A stretch of 12,781 bases of DNA from NCBI GenBank assembly GCA_964528565.1, contig CAZGSP010000025.1, forward strand, positions 1-12,781, given 5' to 3'. The notes under the pieces are model-generated. The model was not told the DNA's origin. It worked only from the letters and a program-made list of their open reading frames with translations, and did not search any database. Shown here in pieces: positions 1 through 5,934 of this stretch. Position 1 is the first letter of the stretch; every line of letters begins with the position of its first letter. The stretch comes from UBA10133 sp964528565. GTDB lineage: Bacteria > Patescibacteriota > Microgenomatia > UBA1400 > MFAQ01. A program made the position numbers and the translations under genes.

Positions 1-64
1 CCCCCCCCCTGGGGGGGGGGCCATTTTCTTGTTTGAAAGAAGCCCCCCGCCACTGAGGGGGGGA
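1..64. repeat. Two G/C-homopolymer hairpins at the window edge
   Basis: Positions 1-20 are nine C, one T and ten G, a near-perfect self-complementary hairpin. A second one lies at 43-63: six C, an eight-base loop, then seven G. The second resembles the terminator at 1556-1574 (A-rich run, then GCCCCC-GCC-A, then a G-run), and on the minus strand it would be followed by CTTCTTTC, a weak T-rich tract. No minus-strand gene ends here, so it may be the remnant or edge of a terminator region for something outside the window. Homopolymers of this length also break assemblies, so the first 20 bases may mark a contig end. Confidence 0.5.
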
Positions 65-79
65 GCCGTAGAGCCCAAT

Positions 80-88
80 TGGTATAAT
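80..88 (+). promoter_or_regulatory. Extended -10 promoter for a leaderless transcript
   Basis: TGG-TATAAT: a perfect -10 hexamer at 83-88 with a TG two bases upstream. Exactly six bases separate it from the ATG at 95, so transcription starting seven bases after the hexamer begins on the A of the start codon. No -35 hexamer is recognisable at the normal spacing, as expected for an extended -10 promoter. Confidence 0.65.
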
Positions 89-94
89 GAGGGT

Positions 95-400
95 ATGTCA
101 AAAAATCCTGTTGTAAATGCTTTGAGCGCTTCGGTATATATCGTCCTTGTTGTTTCTGTTATGACCTTCGTGACCCAGCCTCTAAAGAACAAGCCCGATA
201 CCTTTTTCGCCCCAATCACAGTGTTATTTGTCCTGACTCTCTCTGTGGCGGTAATGGCTTTCTTGTTTTTTTACCAACCGCTTCAGCTATTTATAGAAGG
301 GAAGAAAAAAGAAGCGGTAAACCTATTTGTCAAAACAGTCGGTATCTTTGCGGCTATCACTGCCGTTGTTTTGATTATGCTTTTTTCCGGTCTAATTTAG
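95..400 (+). CDS. Small three-helix membrane protein of unknown function
   Basis: A 101-residue protein that I do not recognise. Three hydrophobic segments are visible at about residues 12-30, 38-62 and 77-100. A charged loop with the run GKKKEA lies between the second and third, placing that loop probably in the cytoplasm by the positive-inside rule. An in-frame reading extends upstream to position 29, but it runs through the GC hairpin and has no start signal. The ATG at 95 sits six bases after a perfect extended -10 box, so I take that as the start of a leaderless message. The gene stands alone, followed by a 135-base gap. Small membrane proteins with this layout are common as conserved hypotheticals in reduced genomes. 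No function can be assigned. Confidence 0.7.
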   Translation: MSKNPVVNALSASVYIVLVVSVMTFVTQPLKNKPDTFFAPITVLFVLTLSVAVMAFLFFYQPLQLFIEGKKKEAVNLFVKTVGIFAAITAVVLIMLFSGLI

Positions 401-514
401 ATTTCGAGTAATTTCTAAGACTTATCTGTTCGTGAACTTCTTATTTCATGATAGATATGTATTCCTCTTGTATTAATGGGCGGGAGGTTTTTTGGGAATA
501 GTGTCTTTTGGTCT

Positions 515-523
515 TGATACAAT
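515..523 (+). promoter_or_regulatory. Extended -10 promoter for the cysteine-rich protein
   Basis: TGA-TACAAT at 515-523 is an extended -10 box. Twelve bases separate it from the ATG at 536, giving a leader of only about six bases with no Shine-Dalgarno sequence. The 401-514 interval upstream shows nothing else recognisable. Confidence 0.5.
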
Positions 524-535
524 GAGTTGTAGACT

Positions 536-865
536 ATGAAAAATATACCGATATTGGTTTTGGCCCTTATATTTCTTTTCGCGCTGATCGCCATAGTGTT
601 TGGAAAATCGTTTACAAAAACACAAACAGAGGATTTAGAAAATGATTTAAATGAAACAATAATCTCGTGTAATAAAGAAGATAATTGTTGTGAGAAAAAT
701 GAAGACTGTAAATATGTGTGGTTCACCGGGGCATGCAACACTCCCGAATACGTTACAAAAATTCAAAAAGAGGCTGAGGAACAGGGAAGACGTAATGGCG
801 AAGCCCCTTCCAGAGAAAATGTTACCTGTTCTTGTGAGTCAAATAAGTGTGTGACTCATAATTAG
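536..865 (+). CDS. Small cysteine-rich exported or membrane-anchored protein
   Basis: A 109-residue protein of unknown function. Residues 4-23 form one strongly hydrophobic segment right after the N-terminal Met-Lys, serving as either a signal peptide or a membrane anchor. There is no lipobox cysteine next to it. The remainder is polar and carries eight cysteines, at residues 45, 51, 52, 58, 67, 98, 100 and 105, in two clusters separated by a charged, probably helical stretch (about 70-95). An even number of cysteines in an exported domain suggests four disulfides, although CC and CxC pairs could also bind metal. The first cluster includes the phrase CKYVWFTGACNTPEYV, reminiscent of small extracytoplasmic Cys-rich modules, but I cannot name a family. 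It is transcribed alone, with a short leader from the -10 box at 518-523. Confidence 0.7.
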   Translation: MKNIPILVLALIFLFALIAIVFGKSFTKTQTEDLENDLNETIISCNKEDNCCEKNEDCKYVWFTGACNTPEYVTKIQKEAEEQGRRNGEAPSRENVTCSCESNKCVTHN

Positions 866-875
866 ACGATTTAAC

Positions 876-898
876 CGCCAGTCGATTGGGGCGTTTTT
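876..898 (+). terminator. Weak intrinsic terminator candidate
   Basis: CGCC at 876-879 can pair with GGCG across a ten-base loop, followed directly by five T. The stem is only four base pairs, so this is a weak candidate. Its position just after the Cys-rich gene on the same strand fits. Confidence 0.3.
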
Positions 899-939
899 GT
901 GATTTAGAGCCGGCGGCGAAGCAAGATCAACGTAATTTA

Positions 940-948
940 TGCTACACT
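940..948 (+). promoter_or_regulatory. Extended -10 promoter for a leaderless transcript
   Basis: TGC-TACACT, with the hexamer at 943-948 and exactly six bases before the ATG at 955. The intervening GGAGGC resembles a Shine-Dalgarno core, but it ends only one base before the ATG, too close to work in the usual way. The leaderless reading fits better. Confidence 0.6.
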
Positions 949-954
949 GGAGGC

Positions 955-1548
955 ATGAAGATTAAGACGGTCGTGGCGGTGGCGATGGTGGTAGGGATTG
1001 CCTATGTCGCACTAAATTTGCTCAAACAAGATAACAATTTTGATGTTGGAACGCGTGCTCTGGAAGTAAAAGAACCATCATTGACAGAGTTATCCGAGGC
1101 AAGTAATAGCGACGGAAGTCTGAAACTCGTGGGAACCGGAAGGGTCGTGGAGGGAAAAACAAAATATTCATTTAGGGTGATGGACGTTCAGAAAAAGAGC
1201 AACTTATTGCTTTTTGAGACGGTGGCCGATCCGGGACAGACGTTTTTAATTCCGTTTAACAGCTGGTCCTCGGATTATAAACACGTTTTCCTACAAACAA
1301 ATGACCAAAACGGTAAAGATTACTATGTTTTTAAGGCCGACGGGAGTTTATTTGGCGATGGTAAAAAGTATCTGGACGTAGGTGAATACTGGACAGAATC
1401 AAAAAATCCGCAAATTATCGAACATGTTTCCGGCTGGGCCGGGGCAGACTTGTTGGTTGTTTATACAACCAACCCGGATGGAACGGGAAGTTCGGCTTAC
1501 TGGTTCGTAGTTGGTTCCAGAAAATTTATGCAAGTGAGGGAGCTTTAA
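955..1548 (+). CDS. Membrane-anchored extracytoplasmic protein of unknown function
   Basis: A 197-residue protein. Residues 4-22 are a single hydrophobic segment after a Lys-containing start, so the protein is either exported or anchored facing outward. The rest is rich in beta-prone and aromatic stretches such as YSFRVMDV, LLLFETVAD, HVFLQTND, YYVFKADGSLF and AYWFVVGS. These alternate with Asp/Asn/Gly turns, which looks like an all-beta fold, perhaps incomplete propeller blades; that is inference. The frame is open upstream to an alternative TTG at 886, but the ATG at 955 lies six bases after an extended -10 box and starts the natural signal segment. The stop is followed at once by the minus-strand terminator at 1556-1574, which has no T-tract in this gene's own direction. 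I cannot assign a function. Confidence 0.65.
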   Translation: MKIKTVVAVAMVVGIAYVALNLLKQDNNFDVGTRALEVKEPSLTELSEASNSDGSLKLVGTGRVVEGKTKYSFRVMDVQKKSNLLLFETVADPGQTFLIPFNSWSSDYKHVFLQTNDQNGKDYYVFKADGSLFGDGKKYLDVGEYWTESKNPQIIEHVSGWAGADLLVVYTTNPDGTGSSAYWFVVGSRKFMQVREL

Positions 1549-1549
1549 A

Positions 1550-1574
1550 AAAAAGCCCCCGCCATTGGCGGGGG
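1550..1574 (-). terminator. Strong intrinsic terminator of the TerY-P-like operon
   Basis: CCCCCGCC (1556-1563), loop ATT (1564-1566), GGCGGGGG (1567-1574): a perfect 8-bp, almost all G-C stem with a three-base loop. On the minus strand it is followed by C and then a run of T (the A-run before 1555 on the plus strand), the classic Rho-independent layout. It lies 7 bases beyond the stop of the VWA gene at 1582, so it closes the 5860-1582 operon. On the plus strand there is no U-run after it. Confidence 0.85.
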
Positions 1575-1581
1575 ATAGAGC

Positions 1582-2298
1582 TTAATTAAAGAAAGCGTTG
1601 GGAGCGATGGTGCTTTGGGAAGCACGGACCTGTGACTTGGAGAACTCTCCCATCATCCTGCGAAGTTCGCCCTTAGTGGCGTTGTATTCACGGACGTTGG
1701 AAAAGCCCATTTCGCGGGCAGCTTCCTGGGCAAAGCCGGTACCGAAGGCCATGAGACAGAAGTAGTAGCCTTCATTGGCGCCTGTGAGGGCCTTGATCTT
1801 TCCGGGATCAATTCGACTGCGGTTGTCTTCGCCATCGGTAAGAACCAGAACGGTAACTTTGACGCGGATGCCGCTCTTTTTCAAACTGTCTGCGTAAGCA
1901 ACGATGCCGGCGAGAGGATCGGTGAGGGCAGTGTAGACCGTGTCGTAGAGATTGGTCATGTCTTCGGGCCGCATGTCGTAGTTTTGATCATCAAGCGGGG
2001 TAACGTCTTCGAGCTTGACGAAACCATCAACAACGGTGAAGCCGTCGGTAGCGTTGAAGGTCCAGGTGGACATGAGCATTTCGTCGCCGGCCTTGGATTC
2101 GCGAAGGGCGTCGACGTTGAGCTGAGCGGCCTGAATCATTTCTTGCTTGTAGCGAAGAAGAGAGCCGGTTCGGTCAAGGATGCGGAGAATAAGGGTCACC
2201 TGATCGCCGTTTAGGTCACTGGCGCCTGCGTGTTGGACTTGGGCAAGAGCGCTGGTATTGTTGAGGTTGGCTACCGTAATAACACTTTTTGATTTCAT
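1582..2298 (-). CDS. VWA-domain protein, TerY-like
   Basis: A 238-residue protein that is essentially one von Willebrand factor A domain, cytosolic (no signal or membrane segment). The metal-ion-dependent adhesion site (MIDAS) is visible. DRTGS at 42-46 corresponds to DxSxS, with Thr for the first Ser. Thr115 in DMTNLYD supplies the second loop, and TDGEDN at 154-159 supplies the third. Bacterial single-domain VWA proteins of this size encoded with a PP2C phosphatase and a kinase are the TerY component of TerY-P triads in Ter-type stress systems (established knowledge). They probably act as metal-dependent binding scaffolds. It is the last gene of the operon, 18 bases after the cysteine hydrolase gene, with the ribosome-binding site AAGGAGA six bases before its ATG, and is followed by the terminator. 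Its G+C content looks higher than that of flanking genes. The partner bound by the VWA domain is unknown. Confidence 0.85.
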   Translation of the reverse strand: MKSKSVITVANLNNTSALAQVQHAGASDLNGDQVTLILRILDRTGSLLRYKQEMIQAAQLNVDALRESKAGDEMLMSTWTFNATDGFTVVDGFVKLEDVTPLDDQNYDMRPEDMTNLYDTVYTALTDPLAGIVAYADSLKKSGIRVKVTVLVLTDGEDNRSRIDPGKIKALTGANEGYYFCLMAFGTGFAQEAAREMGFSNVREYNATKGELRRMMGEFSKSQVRASQSTIAPNAFFN

Positions 2299-2304
2299 GA
2301 GAAG

Positions 2305-2311
2305 TCTCCTT
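2305..2311 (-). promoter_or_regulatory. Ribosome-binding site of the VWA gene
   Basis: AAGGAGA on the minus strand, six bases before the ATG at 2298. It is one of four Shine-Dalgarno sites confined to this operon. Confidence 0.8.
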
Positions 2312-2316
2312 TTCTA

Positions 2317-3225
2317 CTAGCGTATGGGATCGGTGCTGTTCACCAGAACGACGCCTTTTTGGACCATCTTGTCGATCTCGGCATTGGCGATGGCTTCAAA
2401 ATCGATGTCCGGATGTTTGACGGAGCTCGTGCAGTCAATGAGGAAGCGGATCTTCTTGATGGCTTCCGGTTGAGTCTTGCCAAAGTATCCTAAGATCTGA
2501 AGCATGGTCTGAAGTACACAGTGGCTTTTGGCTTCGCCGGCGACGTAGATCAGATCGTACTGAGCAATGATGTCGAGGATAGCTGTGTTGAGTTGGGTGC
2601 TGATATCTTTGGGATCGGGAACCTCGGCGGCGAAAATGCCGTAATGTTCGGTACGCGGGTTGGTGCCCTTGGTGATGTAGGTGGTTTGACTTCCACGGGC
2701 GGCCGAGTGAAACATGAGCGCCTCGGAGAGGGCAGGAACCAGTGACTGGCCCGGAGTACCGTTGAGACAGTGTACCGGCCAGATGATGATGGTGCCGAGT
2801 TTCTTGACGTATTCGGTGGACCAAAGCGGATCGACGATCGGTTTCCAAATGCCGCTTTTGATGTCGGCGTAGGTGATGGCGGTGAAGGGATCGGGCGGAT
2901 TGCCGTTTCGGTCACGCCACCAGGTGGAGAAAAAGATCGCGAAGACCGGGTGGTTGTCCATCGAGTTGAAAATGCTCGTGATGTCGTTGACGTTTCGGTA
3001 GATAAAATCGATGAGACGTTGCATATCCGCAACCGCGCCGGGTACCGGGAGACCGCCTAGCGGGCTAACAAAGTCCCATTGGGCGTCGACATTGAGCAGG
3101 GCGATTTTGCGTTTATCTTCGTGAGCCGTAAACCTGGTGCGGTTTTTCATACCGTCCAAAATAAACTGACCGCGGGGGGTGTAAAACCGTTCAACATCGG
3201 AAGGGGCGAAAAGGGTAGAAGTCAT
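2317..3225 (-). CDS. Isochorismatase-superfamily cysteine hydrolase, nicotinamidase-like
   Basis: A 302-residue cytosolic protein of the isochorismatase-like superfamily, closest in motifs to nicotinamidase (nicotinamide to nicotinate plus ammonia, NAD salvage). Visible are the catalytic Asp47 in NVDAQWDF, the nicotinamidase signature WPVHCLNGTPG at 149-159, the catalytic Lys186 in ITKGTNP, and the nucleophile Cys236 in GEAKSHCV. Of the metal-binding triad only two ligands are evident: D90-N-H92-P matches DxHP, but the usual third His falls on Ala96. Family members are usually 180-220 residues. This one has about 40 extra residues at the N-terminus, an insertion near 100-140 and a longer C-terminal end. 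It sits third in the operon, 14 bases after the kinase gene, with AAGGAGA five bases before its ATG. The substrate could be nicotinamide or another amide; the altered metal site makes a changed substrate plausible. Confidence 0.8.
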   Translation of the reverse strand: MTSTLFAPSDVERFYTPRGQFILDGMKNRTRFTAHEDKRKIALLNVDAQWDFVSPLGGLPVPGAVADMQRLIDFIYRNVNDITSIFNSMDNHPVFAIFFSTWWRDRNGNPPDPFTAITYADIKSGIWKPIVDPLWSTEYVKKLGTIIIWPVHCLNGTPGQSLVPALSEALMFHSAARGSQTTYITKGTNPRTEHYGIFAAEVPDPKDISTQLNTAILDIIAQYDLIYVAGEAKSHCVLQTMLQILGYFGKTQPEAIKKIRFLIDCTSSVKHPDIDFEAIANAEIDKMVQKGVVLVNSTDPIR

Positions 3226-3230
3226 AGGAT

Positions 3231-3237
3231 TCTCCTT
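3231..3237 (-). promoter_or_regulatory. Ribosome-binding site of the cysteine hydrolase gene
   Basis: AAGGAGA on the minus strand, five bases before the ATG at 3225, lying directly after the kinase stop codon. Confidence 0.8.
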
Positions 3238-3239
3238 AT

Positions 3240-5105
3240 TTAGTTGAGGGTGAGGTAGCTAATGTGTCTTGGGTCAACGACCAGAAGTCCGGCCGCAAAA
3301 ACGAAGAGTGATTGACCGGAGTTGACTACTTTATCGGTGGCTTGAAACCGGGTTTGTGAGCCACTTCCCGGATCGTAACGAATAGCACCGGTGTCGGTCG
3401 GAAAAATTAATTTCCCCCCGGCATAAGCCTGACCGTGGATCCTGTCCGAAGGTAATTTGGACACTTCGGTTTTTGAGGAGTAGAGGTTGATGCCTTTTTT
3501 GTCATAGGCATCGAAATGAACAAACTCTCCGCCTTTTAGTTTTGTCTTCCTGATAATAAGAAACGAGCTACCGGAAAACTTGACGGTGATATCGATGAGA
3601 CTTTCACCGAGTTCAAGCGCAGGAAGAGGCAAATCGGCCGAAAATCCTTCTCGGTGCATCCAGTAGAATTGTTGGCGCATGACCCGGTAGAAACCGACGA
3701 TGGTCGGTGACACTTCCGAGCTGACGCTAAACCAGGATTGATGCTCGATGGTTTGGCGGACCGGGCGATTTAACAGGAGCCCGTGGTTCACCTCGGAGTC
3801 AACCAACTGTGAACCAACCAGACGGAACAGATGAGTGCCACTCACTCGAAAGACCGCGTTTTGGGTAATGGAGTAAGTGTCCGAAACACAACTTTCTACT
3901 TGAGAGATCTCGTTGTAGTTGATCTCGTACAGGTCGATCTGTTCTTGGCCGGCGATGTTTACGGCCAGTAGTTTTGAGCTGGCTTCAAATCTCATGCCAA
4001 CCTGATAGGGGAAAAGAATGGTGGTCCAGTGATCGCTTTGGCTCACCCGGTGCATGACTGCCCGGTTGTTTTCCAAAGTGATCAGAATGAGAGTTTCCCC
4101 TTCCAGACGATGATAGAGAATCTGACCTTTAATGCCGGACAGCTGTTTGACGGTGAGTGAGCCGGGTATGGAAACCGAGGTAACGACCAGATTTTGCTCT
4201 TTACACACCGGACAAGCGCGCTTATTTGAGGGGAAAGCGGTGTTACAGGTCGGGCATTCGATGAGAACCGACTGAAAGGTGGTCAGTTCTTTTTGGGGGA
4301 AAATACCACGCCAACCTTCTTTGAAGTACCGGTTAAACACATGCAATAGTTCGTCGCTGATCAGGTCGGGTGGAAGTCCCACGGCCGGATAGATGACACC
4401 TTTGTCAAAAACGGTGATCCTCTTCAGTGCCCGATCTACCAAGTCATTCACTTTTGGGTGAGTACCCCCATAAGGGTGCACGAGAAGCAGACTTCTAAAC
4501 AACATCGTTGCATAGGAGTACCAATCGTGTTGGGGGAGAAAAACCGGTTTGAGGGTCAGGTCAATTCCGTATAGGGCCGGATCGAGATAATTTTCGGTGG
4601 CTACCGGGCAAGGCCAGTTATCAAACTGAACAGAATCAAAATCGATGTAGTAGCTGTTGGTGCCCGAAAACAGAACATTTTGGTCGTTCCTGTCCCCGAT
4701 AACAATATTTTGCTGATGAATTGCTTCGAGAACTTTAGCATCATTAAGATGCAGGGAAACGACCTTTTTGTTGTTGATCCTTTGCCGAATACGGAAGTTC
4801 TTGTTGGACAGATCCCGAAAGGGTTTGGCCCTTTTGATGAAGGGCATGGTGTATCCGATGACGTCACCGGTGCGATTGAAGTTTAGAGTTGTCGGGGCGG
4901 CGACGAATTTTGGAAGCGAAAAACCTTTGGCGATGAACGCCTTAAGTTTTCTCTCGTGATCTTTGTTCGGATACTCATAAATCTTGATCAAATTTCCGGG
5001 GTTTGTGGGATCGGGAAAGACCGTTCCTTCGCCCCCGGAACCGACAGCGTCATTGGGATCAAGACTTAGACGCTCTCCGGCTTGGGTGAAAACGGTAATG
5101 GCCAA
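3240..5105 (-). CDS. Atypical Ser/Thr protein kinase with zinc ribbon and beta-rich C-terminal domain
   Basis: A 621-residue cytosolic protein. The N-terminal kinase domain (about 15-280) shows a glycine loop GSGGEGTVF at 22-30, Lys41 in LIKIYEY, a catalytic loop GDRNDQN at 137-143 (Asp138, Asn143; the usual His of HxD is Gly) and IDFDSV at 154-159 in place of DFG. These are the marks of the divergent kinase family linked to PP2C and TerY-like VWA genes. A four-cysteine zinc ribbon follows (CPTC 284-287, CPVC 298-301). The last 310 residues alternate short beta strands and turns with no membrane segment, possibly a beta-propeller that senses or docks a target (inference). The start is TTG at 5105, chosen because AAGGAGGT lies three bases upstream. 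It should phosphorylate proteins opposed by the neighbouring PP2C; targets are unknown. Confidence 0.85.
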   Translation of the reverse strand: MAITVFTQAGERLSLDPNDAVGSGGEGTVFPDPTNPGNLIKIYEYPNKDHERKLKAFIAKGFSLPKFVAAPTTLNFNRTGDVIGYTMPFIKRAKPFRDLSNKNFRIRQRINNKKVVSLHLNDAKVLEAIHQQNIVIGDRNDQNVLFSGTNSYYIDFDSVQFDNWPCPVATENYLDPALYGIDLTLKPVFLPQHDWYSYATMLFRSLLLVHPYGGTHPKVNDLVDRALKRITVFDKGVIYPAVGLPPDLISDELLHVFNRYFKEGWRGIFPQKELTTFQSVLIECPTCNTAFPSNKRACPVCKEQNLVVTSVSIPGSLTVKQLSGIKGQILYHRLEGETLILITLENNRAVMHRVSQSDHWTTILFPYQVGMRFEASSKLLAVNIAGQEQIDLYEINYNEISQVESCVSDTYSITQNAVFRVSGTHLFRLVGSQLVDSEVNHGLLLNRPVRQTIEHQSWFSVSSEVSPTIVGFYRVMRQQFYWMHREGFSADLPLPALELGESLIDITVKFSGSSFLIIRKTKLKGGEFVHFDAYDKKGINLYSSKTEVSKLPSDRIHGQAYAGGKLIFPTDTGAIRYDPGSGSQTRFQATDKVVNSGQSLFVFAAGLLVVDPRHISYLTLN

Positions 5106-5108
5106 GGG

Positions 5109-5116
5109 ACCTCCTT
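5109..5116 (-). promoter_or_regulatory. Ribosome-binding site that decides the TTG start of the kinase
   Basis: AAGGAGGT on the minus strand, three bases before TTG at 5105. No ATG or GTG occurs at a comparable place, so this site fixes the start. Confidence 0.8.
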
Positions 5117-5119
5117 TAT

Positions 5120-5860
5120 TTACTCAACGGCTTCGATGACAATAATTGAAGCATCGTCCACCAATTTTTTTTGGTCCGACCAGATGTTCATGTTTCTTTG
5201 GACCTGGTTGGGATGTTTGTGACCCCAAACCAGGGAAACCAGATCAAATTCCTGAAGCCAGGCGTCACTGCCGATAGCCAGTTTTTTGATACTCGCGGTT
5301 TCGACCGTGAAGACGTCAAAGGCTTGGCTAATGGCTCGGCGGTTTGGGTCAAGGTACAGGGGGTCAATCAGCAGATAGCCCGGATATGGGGATTCATCGT
5401 GGAAGTCTCTTCGGTAAATCCGGTCGTTGATGATGACCAATCCGTCTCCGTAAGCCATAACCAGGCTGTGCTTGGGACCAATGATGTAGCCTACAAGAGT
5501 GAAGAGAAGAAAATCTTTGATGAAAAGAGCTTGTTTTTGTGGGGTGTCGAGGGATTGCCAGATCAAGGTCGATCTTAAAAAAGACAGGAGATCTTCAAAG
5601 AGAAAGAGGGGAATAATCTCCAGGGGAATGTCCTCACTAAGATAATTTAGACTTTGATTAAGAAGGAACTCGGTGGCCAGACTGGATCCGACTTCACTAT
5701 GAGCGCCTTCGGAACAACCGTCACTGATCCACCCGACCATATATGTCCGGCCGTTTATCTCTGTTGTGGACGTTTTGAGTGAGTCCTGACAGTTTCGTCC
5801 GGCCAGTATGTGACTACGCCCGATAACCTTCCCTGTTTTGAGGGTAAATCCGGGGAACAT
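5120..5860 (-). CDS. PP2C-family protein phosphatase of a TerY-P-type triad
   Basis: A 246-residue cytosolic phosphatase, the usual size of a minimal PP2C domain. Metal-binding and catalytic motifs appear in order: GRSHILAGRNCQDS at 14-27 (N-terminal conserved strand, QDS), SDGCSEGAHSEVGS at 46-59 (Asp47-Gly48 of the DG motif), YGDG at 137-140, IGSDA at 196-200 and the C-terminal DDAS at 235-238. All the aspartates expected for a two-metal centre are present, so it should be active on phospho-Ser/Thr. It is the first gene of the minus-strand operon. It starts at an ATG with a perfect AAGGAGGT four bases away and is followed 14 bases later by the kinase. It likely removes phosphates added by that kinase, giving a reversible switch read or assembled by the VWA protein. 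Control probably comes from the palindromic region just upstream. Confidence 0.85.
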   Translation of the reverse strand: MFPGFTLKTGKVIGRSHILAGRNCQDSLKTSTTEINGRTYMVGWISDGCSEGAHSEVGSSLATEFLLNQSLNYLSEDIPLEIIPLFLFEDLLSFLRSTLIWQSLDTPQKQALFIKDFLLFTLVGYIIGPKHSLVMAYGDGLVIINDRIYRRDFHDESPYPGYLLIDPLYLDPNRRAISQAFDVFTVETASIKKLAIGSDAWLQEFDLVSLVWGHKHPNQVQRNMNIWSDQKKLVDDASIIVIEAVE

Positions 5861-5863
5861 GAA

Positions 5864-5871
5864 ACCTCCTT
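5864..5871 (-). promoter_or_regulatory. Ribosome-binding site of the PP2C gene
   Basis: AAGGAGGT on the minus strand, close to a perfect anti-Shine-Dalgarno match, ending three bases before the ATG at 5860. Unlike the leaderless genes nearby, this first gene of an operon needs a 5' leader. Confidence 0.85.
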
Positions 5872-5880
5872 AAATCTTAA

Positions 5881-5909
5881 TTGGTATTGTCAAGGAACTG
5901 TAGCTCCAA
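5881..5909 (-). promoter_or_regulatory. Weak candidate promoter of the TerY-P-like operon
   Basis: On the minus strand TTGGAG (5909-5904), a 17-base spacer, then TACCAA (5886-5881) is the best arrangement that leaves a leader containing the ribosome-binding site. A better -35-like TTGACA (5893-5888) has no matching -10 at 16-18 bases. The promoter is therefore not settled; poor boxes would suit an activator-dependent promoter. Confidence 0.25.
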
Positions 5910-5911
5910 GT

Positions 5912-5931
5912 TAGCCCATATCTATAGGCTA
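5912..5931. promoter_or_regulatory. Imperfect palindrome, possible second operator
   Basis: TAGCC-N-ATA-NN-TAT-N-GGCTA, two 9-base half-sites with one mismatch each around a two-base centre. It lies between the divergent PP2C operon and the hydrolase-fold gene, three bases from the perfect palindrome. Confidence 0.4.
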
Positions 5932-5934
5932 CTT

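Noticed and set aside
29..94. Upstream extension of the first gene from position 29
   Set aside because: It runs through the GC-rich hairpin with no start signal, while the ATG at 95 is placed by a perfect extended -10 box and begins a natural membrane protein.
415..741. Minus-strand frame opposite the cysteine-rich gene
   Set aside because: No start signal and no motif. The plus-strand frame has a promoter, a signal segment and patterned cysteines.
886..954. Upstream TTG start at 886 for the anchored protein
   Set aside because: It would put 23 polar residues before the signal segment and include the -10 box inside the coding region; ATG at 955 fits better.
952..956. GGAGG before the gene at 955 as a Shine-Dalgarno site
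   Set aside because: It ends only one base before the ATG, too close for normal ribosome pairing; the -10 spacing explains the region better.
2435..3060. Long frames overlapping the cysteine hydrolase gene on both strands
   Set aside because: These are shadows of a G+C-rich gene. They lack domain motifs, and the frame with the nicotinamidase signatures and ribosome-binding site is clearly the real one.
5888..5893. TTGACA on the minus strand as the -35 of the PP2C operon
   Set aside because: The matching -10 position at 16-18 bases would fall on the ribosome-binding site itself (AGGAGG), so it cannot give the needed leader.
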